In this document: positions 48,129 to 57,253 of the stretch, one piece after another
Numbering within the stretch: position 1 is the stretch's first letter
How the letters are laid out: each line of letters begins with the position of its first letter
Assembly: GCF_009659535.1 (NCBI RefSeq)
Contig: NZ_VJZZ01000012.1
Span: 124,001-188,000 of the forward strand
Source of the DNA: Aggregicoccus sp. 17bor-14
Lineage (GTDB): Bacteria > Myxococcota > Myxococcia > Myxococcales > Myxococcaceae
DNA length: 64,000 nucleotides
Direction of reading: 5' to 3'
Position numbers and translations under genes: made by a program
Notes under the pieces: model-generated
The model's database searches: none
Seen by the model: only the letters and a program-made list of their open reading frames with translations
What the model was told of the DNA's origin: nothing

Positions 48129-48395
48129 TTACGCGTGGACGCGGCGACGGCCGGCGGCGCCCACCAGGAGCAGCACGACGATGGCGCCCACCACGGACAT
48201 CAGGATGCCGGTCGGGTGCAGGTCGAAGAGCTGACCGTCGCGGCGGAAGAGAGAGCCGATGAGACCACCGATGAGGGAGCCGACCATGCCCAGCAGCGTG
48301 GTGGCGACGAGCCCCATGCTCTGACGGCCCGGGAGGATGGCGCGCGCGATGAGCCCAGCGATCAGACCGATGATGATGAATGCGATGATGCCCAT
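48129..48395 (-). CDS. GlsB/YeaQ/YmgE family stress-response membrane protein
   Basis: An 88-residue inner-membrane protein of three helices: MGIIAFIIIGLIAGLIARAI, then GRQSMGLVATTLLGMVGSLIGGLIG, and ILMSVVGAIVVLLLVGAAGR at the end. This family is induced by stress in several bacteria; molecular function is unknown. I chose ATG 48395 since AAGGAG lies 8 bases upstream; a GTG three codons earlier overlaps that SD. A hairpin (48419-48434) lies in the 5' region and a terminator downstream, so it is likely a single-gene transcript. Its codon use is less GC-extreme than its neighbours. Confidence 0.92.
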   Translation of the reverse strand: MGIIAFIIIGLIAGLIARAILPGRQSMGLVATTLLGMVGSLIGGLIGSLFRRDGQLFDLHPTGILMSVVGAIVVLLLVGAAGRRRVHA

Positions 48396-48418
48396 GAGTG
48401 TCACTCCTTGCGGTGAGT

Positions 48419-48434
48419 GGGACCCTCGGGTCCC
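48419..48434 (-). promoter_or_regulatory. hairpin/palindrome upstream of GlsB-type gene
   Basis: GGGACC-CGAG-GGTCCC is a perfect 6-bp stem with a CGAG loop about 16 bases upstream of the SD. It could be an operator or a 5' RNA hairpin. Beyond it, minus-strand TACGTTTC is the only A/T-rich patch near and may be part of the promoter. Confidence 0.35.
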
Positions 48435-48546
48435 GGACGAAAGAAACGTAGGAACGGGGAATGCAACGCGGCACCAAGGGAAAGGACGGGCGCTGTCTGC
48501 CCGCTTGCCCTCCAGGCGTCCCGGTTGACGCGAAGGCCCCGCGTGC

Positions 48547-49293
48547 CTAGCCGAGCTCGCCGTCCAGGTGGCCCATCACCGCGAGCGCGGCGAGCGCCGC
48601 CGTCTCGGTGCGCAGCACCAGCCGCCCGAGGGTGACGGCGCGCGCGCCCAGGGCCTCGAGCGCCTGCACCTCTTCCCGCGCGAGCCCGCCCTCCGGGCCC
48701 ACCACCAGCGCCACGGGCGCGTGGCGCTCGAGCTGGCGGAAGGCCTCGCCCAGGGGCCGGGCGCGCTCCTCCTCGTCGAGCACCAGCAGCTGCGTGCCCG
48801 CGGGCAGCGCGCGCGCCGCCTCCAGCAGGGGCTGCGGCGGGTGCACGCGCGGCACGTCGCTGCGCCCCGACTGGCGCGCCGCCTCCTCGGCGATCTTCTG
48901 CCAGCGCGCCGTCTTGCTCTCGGCGCGCTTGTCCCCGAGCGCCTCCACCTTCACCACGCTGCGGCGCGTGGCCACCGGGTAGAAGGCGGCCGCGCCCAGC
49001 TCGGTGCCCTTCTGCAGCACCAGCTCCAGCTTGTCGCCCTTGGGCAGCCCCTGCAGCACGGCGAGCGCGCGGCGCGCGGGCGCCTCGCGCGCCGGGCCCA
49101 GGCTGAGCCGCAGCGCGCCGTCCGCCGCAGGCGCCAGCACGCGCGCGTCGAAGGCGCGCCCCGCCCCGTCGAACACCTCGAGCGCGTCGCCCTCGGCGAG
49201 CCGCAGCACGTGCACCAGGTAGTGGCGGCGCTCCTCGCCGAGCACGAGCTCGGCGGGCGCGTCCGCGGGCACGGGGGCGAAGAGCCGGACCAC
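48547..49293 (-). CDS. rsmE: 16S rRNA (uracil1498-N3)-methyltransferase
   Basis: Methylates U1498 of 16S rRNA using SAM. The 248-residue SPOUT enzyme has an N-terminal PUA-like segment (about 1-70, HYLVHVLRLAEGDALEVFDG). The knotted domain carries VLQGLPKGDKLELVLQKGTELG, ALVVGPEGGLAREEVQALEALG and VTLGRLVLRTETAALAALAV, all diagnostic. It starts 3 bases after the prmA stop, so the two ribosome-modifying enzymes form an operon. Confidence 0.96.
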   Translation of the reverse strand: MVRLFAPVPADAPAELVLGEERRHYLVHVLRLAEGDALEVFDGAGRAFDARVLAPAADGALRLSLGPAREAPARRALAVLQGLPKGDKLELVLQKGTELGAAAFYPVATRRSVVKVEALGDKRAESKTARWQKIAEEAARQSGRSDVPRVHPPQPLLEAARALPAGTQLLVLDEEERARPLGEAFRQLERHAPVALVVGPEGGLAREEVQALEALGARAVTLGRLVLRTETAALAALAVMGHLDGELG

Positions 49294-49296
49294 GGC

Positions 49297-50169
49297 CTAG
49301 GCCTCGCGGTGGAAGTCCAGCCGCACCCAGTCGCCGATCTGCCCGCCCGCCTCGGGCACCAGCCCGTGCGCGCGGTAGGCCGCCTCGACCTCGGCCCGCT
49401 GGTGCGCGAGCACGCCGGCGAGCACCAGGCGCTTGCCGACGCGCGGCGCGATGAGCGGGGCGAGCTCCACGAGCGTGTTGGCGAGGATGTTGGCCACGAC
49501 GAGGTCGAAGGGCCCCTGCACCTCGGTGAGCTCCTTGCCGCTGAGCTCCACCGTGGGCGTGCCGTTGAGCTCGGCGTTCTCCTGGGCGAGCGTGACGGAC
49601 ATCGGGTCGTTGTCCGTGCCCACCACGCGGCCCGCGCCGAGGCGCTTGGCGGCGATGGCGAGCACGCCGGTGCCGGTGCCCACGTCCAGCACGCTCGCGC
49701 CCGGGTGCTCCGCCATGAAGGCGTCCACCGCGGCGAGGCACAGCGAGGTGGTGGGGTGGTCGCCGGTGCCGAAGGCCATCTTCGGCTCGATGACCAGGCG
49801 CGCCTTGTCCTTCGGCGCGCCTTCCGCCTCCCACGGCGGGCCCACCCAGAGCCGGCCCACCTGCACGCTCTTGATGAGCGCCTTCCAGGCGTTGCTCCAG
49901 TCCTCCTGCGCCTTCTCCTCGAGCACCAGGCGCGCCGTGGGGAAGCCCTCCGCGACGAGCCCCTCGGCCCCTTCCGCCTCCTCGCGCGAGTCGTAGAAGG
50001 CGACGACGATGCACTCGCCGGGGTTCGGGCCGCGCACGCCCGGCATGGGCGGCGCCTCGCGGTCGCGCACCTCGAGGCCGGTGGCCCCGGTCTCGTGCAG
50101 CAGGTCCTGGACGGACTCGCCCTGGTCCTCGGGCAGCTCCACGGTGAGAGAGAAGTAGGTCGAAGCCAT
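49297..50169 (-). CDS. prmA: ribosomal protein L11 methyltransferase
   Basis: Trimethylates lysines and the N-terminus of ribosomal protein L11. The 290 residues have the N-terminal substrate-recognition domain (about 1-105; TYFSLTVELPEDQGESVQDLL, EDWSNAWKALIKSVQVG). The SAM domain follows, with IEPKMAFGTGDHPTTSLCL, SVLDVGTGTGVLAIAAKRLG and FDLVVANILANTLVELAPL. It starts 14 bases after the M16 peptidase stop and precedes rsmE by 3 bases. Confidence 0.95.
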   Translation of the reverse strand: MASTYFSLTVELPEDQGESVQDLLHETGATGLEVRDREAPPMPGVRGPNPGECIVVAFYDSREEAEGAEGLVAEGFPTARLVLEEKAQEDWSNAWKALIKSVQVGRLWVGPPWEAEGAPKDKARLVIEPKMAFGTGDHPTTSLCLAAVDAFMAEHPGASVLDVGTGTGVLAIAAKRLGAGRVVGTDNDPMSVTLAQENAELNGTPTVELSGKELTEVQGPFDLVVANILANTLVELAPLIAPRVGKRLVLAGVLAHQRAEVEAAYRAHGLVPEAGGQIGDWVRLDFHREA

Positions 50170-50183
50170 GGGCGCGCCCTCTA

Positions 50184-52787
50184 TCACGGGCCTACGACTG
50201 CGAGCGCGCTCTTGTCGAAGTCGATGACCCGACGCGCCGCCTCGCGCACGTCCTCGGCCGTGACGGCCGCCACGCGCTCGGCGTAGTGCAGGAAGTTGTC
50301 CATGCCCAGGCCGTAGGCGGCGTCCAGCGCCATGAGCGCCGCGCGCGCGCCGTTGCGCTGCAGGCCGATCTCGTGCGTGCCGATGAGGTGCTGGCGCGCG
50401 CGCGCGAGCTCCTCCTCGGGCACCGGCTCGTCGCGCACGCGCTCGAGCTCGCGGCGGATGCCCTCGAGCGCGGCGTCCAGCTTCTCGGGGCTGGTGCCCA
50501 TGTAGACGGCGAAGTAGCCCGGGTCCACGCCCTCCACCGCGAAGGCGCTCACGCTGTAGGCCATGGAGCGCTTGTCGCGCAGCTCCACGAAGAGCCGGCC
50601 GCCCTGGCCGCTGAGCAGCGTGCTGAGCACCTCGAGCGCGTGGCGCCACGGCTCGTCCACCCGCGCGCCGGGAAAGCCCATCACCAGGTGCGCCTGGGCG
50701 CGCGCGAGCGGGCGGTGCGCCTTGCGCGGGCCCTCGAGCGCGGGCTCGGTGGGGATGGCGGGGGGCGGCTTCGCGCCACCGCGCGCACGGCCAAAGGCCT
50801 CGTGCGCGAGCGCGAGCACCTCGTCCGTGCGCACGTCGCCCACCACGGCGAGCGTGAGCTGGCTCGGGTCCATGTACGCCGCGTGGTAGGCGCGCAGCTG
50901 CGCGGGGCCGAGCGCCGCCATCGAGGCCTGCTCGCCGAGCGAGGGCATCCGGTAGGGATGCACCCGGTAGAGCGTCTTGGCGAAGAGGTCGAAGGCGAGC
51001 CCGCTGGGCTTGTCCTCGCGGGTGAGGATGTCCTGCAGCAGCAGGGTGCGCTCGCGCGCGACCTCGGCCTCGGGGAAGGCGGGGTTCGAGAGGCAGTCCG
51101 CGAAGAGCTCGAAGGCGGGGCGCAGGTGGCGCGAGAGGAACTCGCCGCGCAGGCCCACGCTGTTGCGACCGCCCTGGCCCGCGAGCGAGCCCGCGTACTG
51201 GTCGATGAGGTGGCTGATCTCCTCCGCGCCGTGGCGCGCGGTGCCGCGGGTGAGGCAGCGCCCCAGCAGCGTGGTGAGGCCGTTGTCCGCCTCGCGCTCG
51301 TAGCGCAGCCCGCCGGGGTACACCGCGCGCAGGGCGAAGAGCGGCACCGCGCGCTCCTCGCGGATGATGAGGCGCGCGCCGGAGGGCAGCCGCTCCTCCA
51401 CGATGCGCCCGGGGCTCCCCACCGCCTTGCCGGCGATGCGCAGGGGCTCCTCGGAGCGCGCCGTGCGGGGCACGCGCCGCTCGGCCGGGGCCGCGGGCGC
51501 CTCGCGCGCCACCCGCTCGAGCACGGCCTCCGCCGCGGCCGCATCGAAGGGGCTGCCCTCGGGCAAGAGGCCCGTCACCACCGCGCGGTCGAAGCGGAAG
51601 TAGCGCTCGGCCACCTCGCGCAGGCGCTCCGGGGTGAGGCGCGCCACCTCCTCGTAGTAGCGCGCCTCGGCCTCGAGCCCGCCCAGGCCCGTCTGGTAGT
51701 AGCCCATCTTGCGCGCGAGCCCCTGCACCGTCTCGCGCTGGTACACGGCCTCGCTCTCCACCAGGGCCTTCACCGTCGCGAGCTCCTCCTCGCTCACGGG
51801 CTGCGCTCGCAAGGACGCGAGCACGCGGGCGCTCTCCTCGAGCGCGCGCGGCAGGTGCTCCTTGGGCAGGGTGGCGCTCACGGTGAAGAGGCCGGGGTCT
51901 CGCGGCGTGTACGCGGAGGCGTGCACGTCGTTGACCAGGTTGTACTTGCGCTTCACCTCGAGCGTGAGGCGGCTCGCGTCCCCCTGGCCCGCGATCATGG
52001 CGAGCACGTCCAGCGCGGGCACGTCCGCGTGGTCCGCCTGCGGGATGGGGAAGCCCAGGTACAGGTAGGCCTCCTTCACCTCGTCCGGCTTGAGCGAGAC
52101 GCGCCGGCCTGTGGCGGCGGGCTCCTGCGGCCGCGCGACGGCGCCTGCGTAGGGGCGGCCCCAGTCGCCGCCGAAGATCTCCTCCACCCACTGGCGCAGG
52201 TCCGCCTCCTGCACGTCGCCCGCGACCGAGAGCACCAGGTTCGCCGGGGTGTAGTGGCGCCGGTAGAACTCGAGCACCTTCTCGCGCGTGAAGCTGCGCA
52301 CGCTCGCCTCGGTGCCGATGACCGGCAGGCGGTAGGGGTGGCGCGCGTACGCGGTGGCGAAGAGCTCGCGGCTCGCGCGCCGGCTCGGCGTGTCCTGGCT
52401 GCGCTTGATCTCCTCGCAGACGACCTCGATCTCGCGCGCGAGCTCCTCCGGGTCGAAGGCGCTGTGGCGCACGGCGTCCCCGAGGATGTCCAGGCCGGTG
52501 CGCGCGAACTGGCTCGCGATGACGATGTGGTAGACGGTCTGGTCGAAGGAGGTCCAGGCGTTGATCTCCCCGCCGTGCGCCTCCACGTCGCGCGCGACCT
52601 CGCCCGGGGCGCGGCGCTCGGTGCCCTTGAAGAGCATGTGCTCGTGCAGGTGCGCGAGCCCCGCCTGGTCCTCGCGCTCGTCCGCGCTGCCTACCTTCAC
52701 CCAGACCTGGAAGGCCGCCACCTTGGCGGCGTGTTGCGGTTCGAAGACGACGGTGAGGCCGTTGGGCAGGGTGTAGCGCAGGGGCAT
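50184..52787 (-). CDS. fused two-unit M16 (insulinase-type) metallopeptidase
   Basis: An 867-residue peptidase containing two M16 units. The N-terminal unit is catalytic: inverted zinc motif H46-L-H-E49-H50 in AGLAHLHEHMLFKGT. The C-terminal unit (from about 440) has the fold (RLIIREERAVPLFALRAVYPGG, GLTTLLGRCLTRGT) but lacks HxxEH, as in processing-peptidase beta/alpha pairs; here both are in one chain. No signal peptide is seen from ATG 52787. The start further upstream (52850) has no support. Substrates unknown; such proteins degrade or process peptides in the cytosol or periplasm. Confidence 0.93.
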   Translation of the reverse strand: MPLRYTLPNGLTVVFEPQHAAKVAAFQVWVKVGSADEREDQAGLAHLHEHMLFKGTERRAPGEVARDVEAHGGEINAWTSFDQTVYHIVIASQFARTGLDILGDAVRHSAFDPEELAREIEVVCEEIKRSQDTPSRRASRELFATAYARHPYRLPVIGTEASVRSFTREKVLEFYRRHYTPANLVLSVAGDVQEADLRQWVEEIFGGDWGRPYAGAVARPQEPAATGRRVSLKPDEVKEAYLYLGFPIPQADHADVPALDVLAMIAGQGDASRLTLEVKRKYNLVNDVHASAYTPRDPGLFTVSATLPKEHLPRALEESARVLASLRAQPVSEEELATVKALVESEAVYQRETVQGLARKMGYYQTGLGGLEAEARYYEEVARLTPERLREVAERYFRFDRAVVTGLLPEGSPFDAAAAEAVLERVAREAPAAPAERRVPRTARSEEPLRIAGKAVGSPGRIVEERLPSGARLIIREERAVPLFALRAVYPGGLRYEREADNGLTTLLGRCLTRGTARHGAEEISHLIDQYAGSLAGQGGRNSVGLRGEFLSRHLRPAFELFADCLSNPAFPEAEVARERTLLLQDILTREDKPSGLAFDLFAKTLYRVHPYRMPSLGEQASMAALGPAQLRAYHAAYMDPSQLTLAVVGDVRTDEVLALAHEAFGRARGGAKPPPAIPTEPALEGPRKAHRPLARAQAHLVMGFPGARVDEPWRHALEVLSTLLSGQGGRLFVELRDKRSMAYSVSAFAVEGVDPGYFAVYMGTSPEKLDAALEGIRRELERVRDEPVPEEELARARQHLIGTHEIGLQRNGARAALMALDAAYGLGMDNFLHYAERVAAVTAEDVREAARRVIDFDKSALAVVGP

Positions 52788-52987
52788 GAGGCGTCGGAAC
52801 CTGTCACCCGCCCCCAGGTGGGGCAAGGTGAACCGCAGGGGGTGTCCCACTCCCTAACGCCACCGGACGTCCGCGGCCCGGGCGCGCGCCCTCTGCCCGT
52901 CCGCCCTGCAGGCGGCCGAGTGCACGCGCGTCCCACACGGTGCGAATCTGGAGAATGCGCTGTCCCGGCGCTAACCTGCGCGGACTC

Positions 52988-55174
52988 ATGGCGTCCCTTC
53001 CCACAGAGCTGGAGCCCGATCCGCTCGCCGAGCTGCGCGAGAGCTTCGATGCGCCCGCCCTGGCGCCGGTGACGCCTCCGCCCCCCTTGCGCGCAGCGGC
53101 GCCCGCCCCGGCCAAGGCCCCGCCGCCCCTGCCACCGCGCCGTCCCGCGACCCTGACGGGCACTGCGCCCGCGCCGGCCGCCGCGAGCACGCAGGCCGCC
53201 GCGAGCATGTCCCGGCCGCAGGGCTCGGAGGATCCCTTCGCCGAGCCGCCCGAGCCGCGCATGCCCAAGACGGGCGCGCCGGAGGAGAAGGTCGAGTTCT
53301 TCCGCGCGGTGCTGCGCCAGAAGACCGAGACGCTCGCGCGCGCCCGCGCGCTCTACGCCGACCGCGACCTCGAGGCGGACACGCTGCGCCAGAAGCTCGA
53401 GGCGGCCACGCGCGCGCTCGCGGATGCACAGGCGCAGCTGCTGCCGCTCAAGGACCTGCCCGCGCGGCTCGCCAAGGCGCAAGGGGCGCTCGCGCGCGAG
53501 AGCGCCCGGGCGCAAGGGGCCGAGAAGCGCGCGGCCGCGCTGCAGGCGGAGCTGGACGGCAGCGAGGGCGACCGCAAGGACCTCGCCCGCGCGCTCGCCG
53601 AGGTGGAGGTGCAGCTGCCGCAGCTCACGAGCGCGCTGGAGGCCGAGCGCGCGGCGCGCGGCGGGCTCGCCGAGGAGCTGGTGGGCGCGAAGGAGGCGCT
53701 CGCGCACGCGCAAGACCGGGTGAGCGAGCTCGCGGCGCAGAGCGCCGAGTCCAGCGGCGCGCTGGAGGCGATCCAGGAGCAGTACCAGGCGGTGCTCGCG
53801 GACCTCGAGCGCGTGGGCCAGGAGCACGAGGCGCTCGCGCAGGAGCGCGCGCAGCTCGCCGAGGCGCACGAGGCGCTGGAGCGGCGCGCGGCGCAGCTGG
53901 AGGCCGCGCTCGCCGAGACGCAAGGGGCGCTCGGCGCGCTGGAGAGCGAGAGCGAGTGGTCCCGCAGCTCGCTCGAGGAGGCGCAGGCGCGCGCCCAGCA
54001 GCTCGAAGCCGAGCGCGACCGGCTGGCCGAGGAGCGCGCGGAGCTGAGCGGCCAGGTGCAGGCGCAGGCCGCGGAGCTCGCCTCGCTGGGGCAGTCGCTC
54101 GACGAGCGCGACGTGTCCCTTGCCGAGCTGCGCGCCCAGGCCGCCGAGCTGCAGGAGACGCTGGACCTCACCGCCACCGAGCGCGAGACGCTGCGCATCG
54201 AGCTGCTCGAGGCGCGCGACGCCGGAGCGCACGCGGTGGAGGAGGGCGCGGCGCTGCGCGAGGCGGTGGAGCGCCAGGGCGCGGAGCGCGCGCAGCTCGC
54301 CGAGCAGGTGGAGCGGCTCGAGGCGCAGCTCGCCGAGGAGCGCGCAGAGAGGGCGGAGCTCTCGGGCTCGCTCGAGGCCGCGCAGGGCGCGCTGGGCGAG
54401 GGCGGCGCACGCGAGCGCGCGCTGCAGGCGGAGCTGGAGAGCCTGCAGGCGGCACTGGGCGAGGCGAGCACCCGCGAGCTCGAGCTGCAGGGCACGCTCG
54501 AGGCGGTGCAGCAGGAGCTCTCGGGGGCGCAGGGCGGCCTCGAGCTCGCGCAGCAGGAGCTGGGCGAGACGCGCACCCGCGAGGCGGAGCTCTCGGGCTC
54601 GCTCGAGGCGGCGCAGGAGGCGCTCTCTGCCGAGCGCGCGCAGGTGGAGGCGCTCACCGCGCAACTCGAGGAGTCGCGCCACCAGGCGGAGGCGCAGCTC
54701 GCTGCCCTCAGCGCAGGGAAGGGCGACGCCGAGGGCCGGCTGGGCGCGGAGCTGCAGCGGGCGCGCGGCGAGGCGGAGCGGGCGCAGAAGCTCGCCCAGC
54801 GCGTGGCGCAGCTGGAGACCGCGCTCGAGACGGCGCGCCAGGAGGCCTCTGCCGCGAAGCGCGGGGCGGCCGGCGACGCGAGCGCGGCGCAGGAGCGCGC
54901 GGCGGCGCTCTCCGCGCAGGTGGCGAAGCTCGAGACGGCGCTCGCCCGCGAGCGCGACGCGCGCGAGGTGGCCGAGCGCAAGGCGGCGAGTGCTCCGGCG
55001 CCCGCGGCGGCCGCTGCCCCCTCGCCCGAGCTCACGGCGGAGCGCGACCGGCTGCGCGCGGACGTGGCCGCGATGAAGCGCAAGCTGGTGGCCGCGGAGG
55101 CCGCGATCGAAGCGGCCGCGAGCCTCAAGGCGAAGGTGGCCCGGCTCGAGGCGGCGCTGAAGGGGGCGAAGTAG
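52988..55174 (+). CDS. long coiled-coil protein (728 aa)
   Basis: A 728-residue protein with a Pro/Ala-rich N-terminus (about 1-80) followed by about 620 residues of almost unbroken heptad-patterned Glu/Ala/Leu/Arg sequence (for example AQAQLLPLKDLPARLAKAQG, LAEEVEVQL-type repeats), so a long parallel coiled coil is expected. A short conserved segment precedes it (EEKVEFFRAVLRQKTETLAR). No TM or catalytic domain. Long coiled-coil proteins in myxobacteria act in motility, polarity and division; which applies here is not visible. hemW follows 22 bases later, so cotranscription is likely. Confidence 0.85.
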   Translation: MASLPTELEPDPLAELRESFDAPALAPVTPPPPLRAAAPAPAKAPPPLPPRRPATLTGTAPAPAAASTQAAASMSRPQGSEDPFAEPPEPRMPKTGAPEEKVEFFRAVLRQKTETLARARALYADRDLEADTLRQKLEAATRALADAQAQLLPLKDLPARLAKAQGALARESARAQGAEKRAAALQAELDGSEGDRKDLARALAEVEVQLPQLTSALEAERAARGGLAEELVGAKEALAHAQDRVSELAAQSAESSGALEAIQEQYQAVLADLERVGQEHEALAQERAQLAEAHEALERRAAQLEAALAETQGALGALESESEWSRSSLEEAQARAQQLEAERDRLAEERAELSGQVQAQAAELASLGQSLDERDVSLAELRAQAAELQETLDLTATERETLRIELLEARDAGAHAVEEGAALREAVERQGAERAQLAEQVERLEAQLAEERAERAELSGSLEAAQGALGEGGARERALQAELESLQAALGEASTRELELQGTLEAVQQELSGAQGGLELAQQELGETRTREAELSGSLEAAQEALSAERAQVEALTAQLEESRHQAEAQLAALSAGKGDAEGRLGAELQRARGEAERAQKLAQRVAQLETALETARQEASAAKRGAAGDASAAQERAAALSAQVAKLETALARERDAREVAERKAASAPAPAAAAAPSPELTAERDRLRADVAAMKRKLVAAEAAIEAAASLKAKVARLEAALKGAK

Positions 55175-55196
55175 CCGGCCCCTGCCGGCGTGCCCC

Positions 55197-56432
55197 ATGG
55201 CCCCTTCTCCGGCTCCCTTCTCGGCACCGGTCGACCCCTACACCGGGATGTCGGCCGCCCGCTTCGGGCTCTACCTGCACTTCCCCTACTGCCTGGCGAA
55301 GTGCCCGTACTGCGACTTCGCCGTGGCGGTGGCGCGCGAGCTGCCCGAGGAGCGCTACGCGAAGGCGGTGCTCGCGGAGCTGGAGCTGCGGCTGCAGGCC
55401 GAGCCGCACCTGCGCGGCCGCCCGCTCGAGTCGGTGTTCCTGGGCGGCGGCACGCCCTCGCTGTGGCACCCGCGCTACGTGCAGCGCGTGCTCGAGGGGC
55501 TGCACGCGCGGCTGCCGCTCGCGCCCGGCCTGGAGGTGACGCTGGAGGCGAACCCCACCGTCGCGGACGCCGAGCGCTACGCGGGCTACCGCGCGGCCGG
55601 GGTGAACCGGCTGTCGCTGGGCGTGCAGTCCTTCCAGCCCGAGACGCTGAAGGCCCTGGGCCGCGACCACGACGCCGCGCAGGCGGAGGGAGCCTTCCGC
55701 AAGGCGCGCGCCGCGGGCTTTCCCAGCGTGAGCCTGGACTTCATCTACGGGGTGCACGGCCAGAGCCTCGCGCAGGCGCGGGCGGACGCAGAACACGCCG
55801 CGGCGCTCGAGCCCGAGCACCTGTCCACCTACGCGCTGACGGTGGAGCGCGAGGAGCTCGCCGAGGACACGCCGCTCGCCAAGCAGCTCGCGCGCGGCCA
55901 GCTGCACCTGCCCGAGGACGACGTGGTGGTGCAGATGGCCGCGGCCGTGCGCGAGGCCTACGCCCGGCGCGGCCTCTCGCGCTACGAGGTGTCCAACCAC
56001 GCGCGGGCAGGGCACGAGAGCCGGCACAACGCGCTGTACTGGACGGGTGGCGAGTACCTCGCGCTGGGCGTGGGGGCCACCGGCATGCTGCACGCGCCTG
56101 GCAGCGGCGGGCTCGCCGGCAGCCGCTATACGAACCTGCGCAGCCCCGAGCAGTACCTGCGGGCGGTGGAGGCGGGGCGCCTGCCCGAGGCCTCGCGCGA
56201 GGCGCTCGGCGCGCGCGAGCTCTTCGAGGAGCGCTTCGCCATGGCGCTGCGGCTGCGCTCGGGGGTGCAGTGGGAGCCCCTGCTGCGCGCCTACGGCGAG
56301 GACCCCGCGGCGCGCGAGGCGGAGCTGGGGCGTCTGGTGGCGCACGGGCTCGCTACGCTAAGAGAGGGGCGCCTCACCCTCACCGACGCCGGCGCGGACG
56401 TGCACTCGGAAGTGTGCGCGCGCCTCATCTAG
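55197..56432 (+). CDS. hemW: radical SAM heme chaperone HemW
   Basis: Binds heme and a 4Fe-4S cluster and delivers heme to acceptors. The 411-residue protein has the radical SAM motif C32-x3-C36-x2-C39 in HFPYCLAKCPYCDF. VFLGGGTPSLW, VTLEANPTVADAERYAGYRA, NRLSLGVQSFQPETLKALGR and SLDFIYGVHGQS follow, with the HemW-specific HNALYWTGGEYLALGVGATG. The shorter N-terminus separates it from HemN coproporphyrinogen oxidase. The start may alternatively be at 55248 (MSAARFG). Confidence 0.94.
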   Translation: MAPSPAPFSAPVDPYTGMSAARFGLYLHFPYCLAKCPYCDFAVAVARELPEERYAKAVLAELELRLQAEPHLRGRPLESVFLGGGTPSLWHPRYVQRVLEGLHARLPLAPGLEVTLEANPTVADAERYAGYRAAGVNRLSLGVQSFQPETLKALGRDHDAAQAEGAFRKARAAGFPSVSLDFIYGVHGQSLAQARADAEHAAALEPEHLSTYALTVEREELAEDTPLAKQLARGQLHLPEDDVVVQMAAAVREAYARRGLSRYEVSNHARAGHESRHNALYWTGGEYLALGVGATGMLHAPGSGGLAGSRYTNLRSPEQYLRAVEAGRLPEASREALGARELFEERFAMALRLRSGVQWEPLLRAYGEDPAAREAELGRLVAHGLATLREGRLTLTDAGADVHSEVCARLI

Positions 56433-56452
56433 CGGCCTGAACGGGACCTGCG

Positions 56453-57250
56453 ATGCTCTCCAACTGGATGATGTGGATGCTGATCTCGCGCCTGACCGGC
56501 AGCCCGCTGCTCACGCTCGGGGCGATGGCGGCGCTGTACTGGGGGCTGGACAGCTTCACGCTGCAGCTGCTGCCCAGCCCGCTGCGCGCGTGGAAGCGCT
56601 GGCGGCGAGAGCACTCCCTGCAGCGCCTGCTGGAGGTGAACCCGCACGACCGGCGCGCGCGCTACGAGCTCGCGGACCTGTGGCTCGCGCGCGGGCGCGC
56701 GGCCGCCGCGGTCCAGGTGCTCAAGCCCAACCTGGAGGCGGGCGACGAGGACGTGGCCACGCTGTACCTGCTGGGCGCGGCCTACCTCGGCGCGGGCCAG
56801 GCGGCGCAGGGCGAGCTGCTGCTGGACGAGGCGGAGCGCCTCGAGCCGGGCTACGGCCTGGGCGCCATCGACCTGGCGCGCGGGCGCTCGCGGCTGCGGC
56901 GCGGCGAGCTCACCGGGGACAAGGGCGCGCTCGCGGCGCTCGAGCGCTTCTGCCGCACGCGCCAGGGAAGCGTGGAGGGGCGCGTGCTGCTGGCCCAGGC
57001 GCTCGAGCGCACGGGCCGCGACGGCGAGGCGGCGCTCGCGCGCGCGCAGGCCTGGAGCGACTACCGCGCAGCGCCCACCTTCCAGCGCCGCCGCGAGCGG
57101 CTGTGGGCCTGGCGCGCGAAGCCCTCGCGGCCACTCGCCTACGCGGCCGCGCTCGCGCTGCTGCTGCTCGCCGGCGCGCTCATCGCCAAGCGGATGCCGG
57201 CGGCAGCGCCTGCCGCCCAGCAGAGCGGCTGGGCGGAGGACGGGGACTAG
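56453..57250 (+). CDS. membrane-anchored TPR protein (265 aa)
   Basis: A 265-residue protein with a hydrophobic N-terminal segment (about 4-30, LTLGAMAALYWGLDSFTL) and a C-terminal TM helix (about 228-248, LAYAAALALLLLAGALIAKR). Between them, TPR-like helical repeats occur (about 50-210; ARYELADLWLARGRAAAAVQ, TLYLLGAAYLGAGQAAQGEL, GRVLLAQALERTGRDGEAAL). It starts 20 bases after hemW. It is probably a membrane scaffold; function unknown. Confidence 0.8.
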   Translation: MLSNWMMWMLISRLTGSPLLTLGAMAALYWGLDSFTLQLLPSPLRAWKRWRREHSLQRLLEVNPHDRRARYELADLWLARGRAAAAVQVLKPNLEAGDEDVATLYLLGAAYLGAGQAAQGELLLDEAERLEPGYGLGAIDLARGRSRLRRGELTGDKGALAALERFCRTRQGSVEGRVLLAQALERTGRDGEAALARAQAWSDYRAAPTFQRRRERLWAWRAKPSRPLAYAAALALLLLAGALIAKRMPAAAPAAQQSGWAEDGD

Positions 57251-57253
57251 CGC

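Noticed and set aside
53480-53930. CAAGGGGC repeated three times in the coiled-coil gene
   Set aside because: It encodes Gln-Gly-Ala at non-equivalent coiled-coil positions; codon reuse in a repetitive protein explains it, and three copies are too few for a motif claim.
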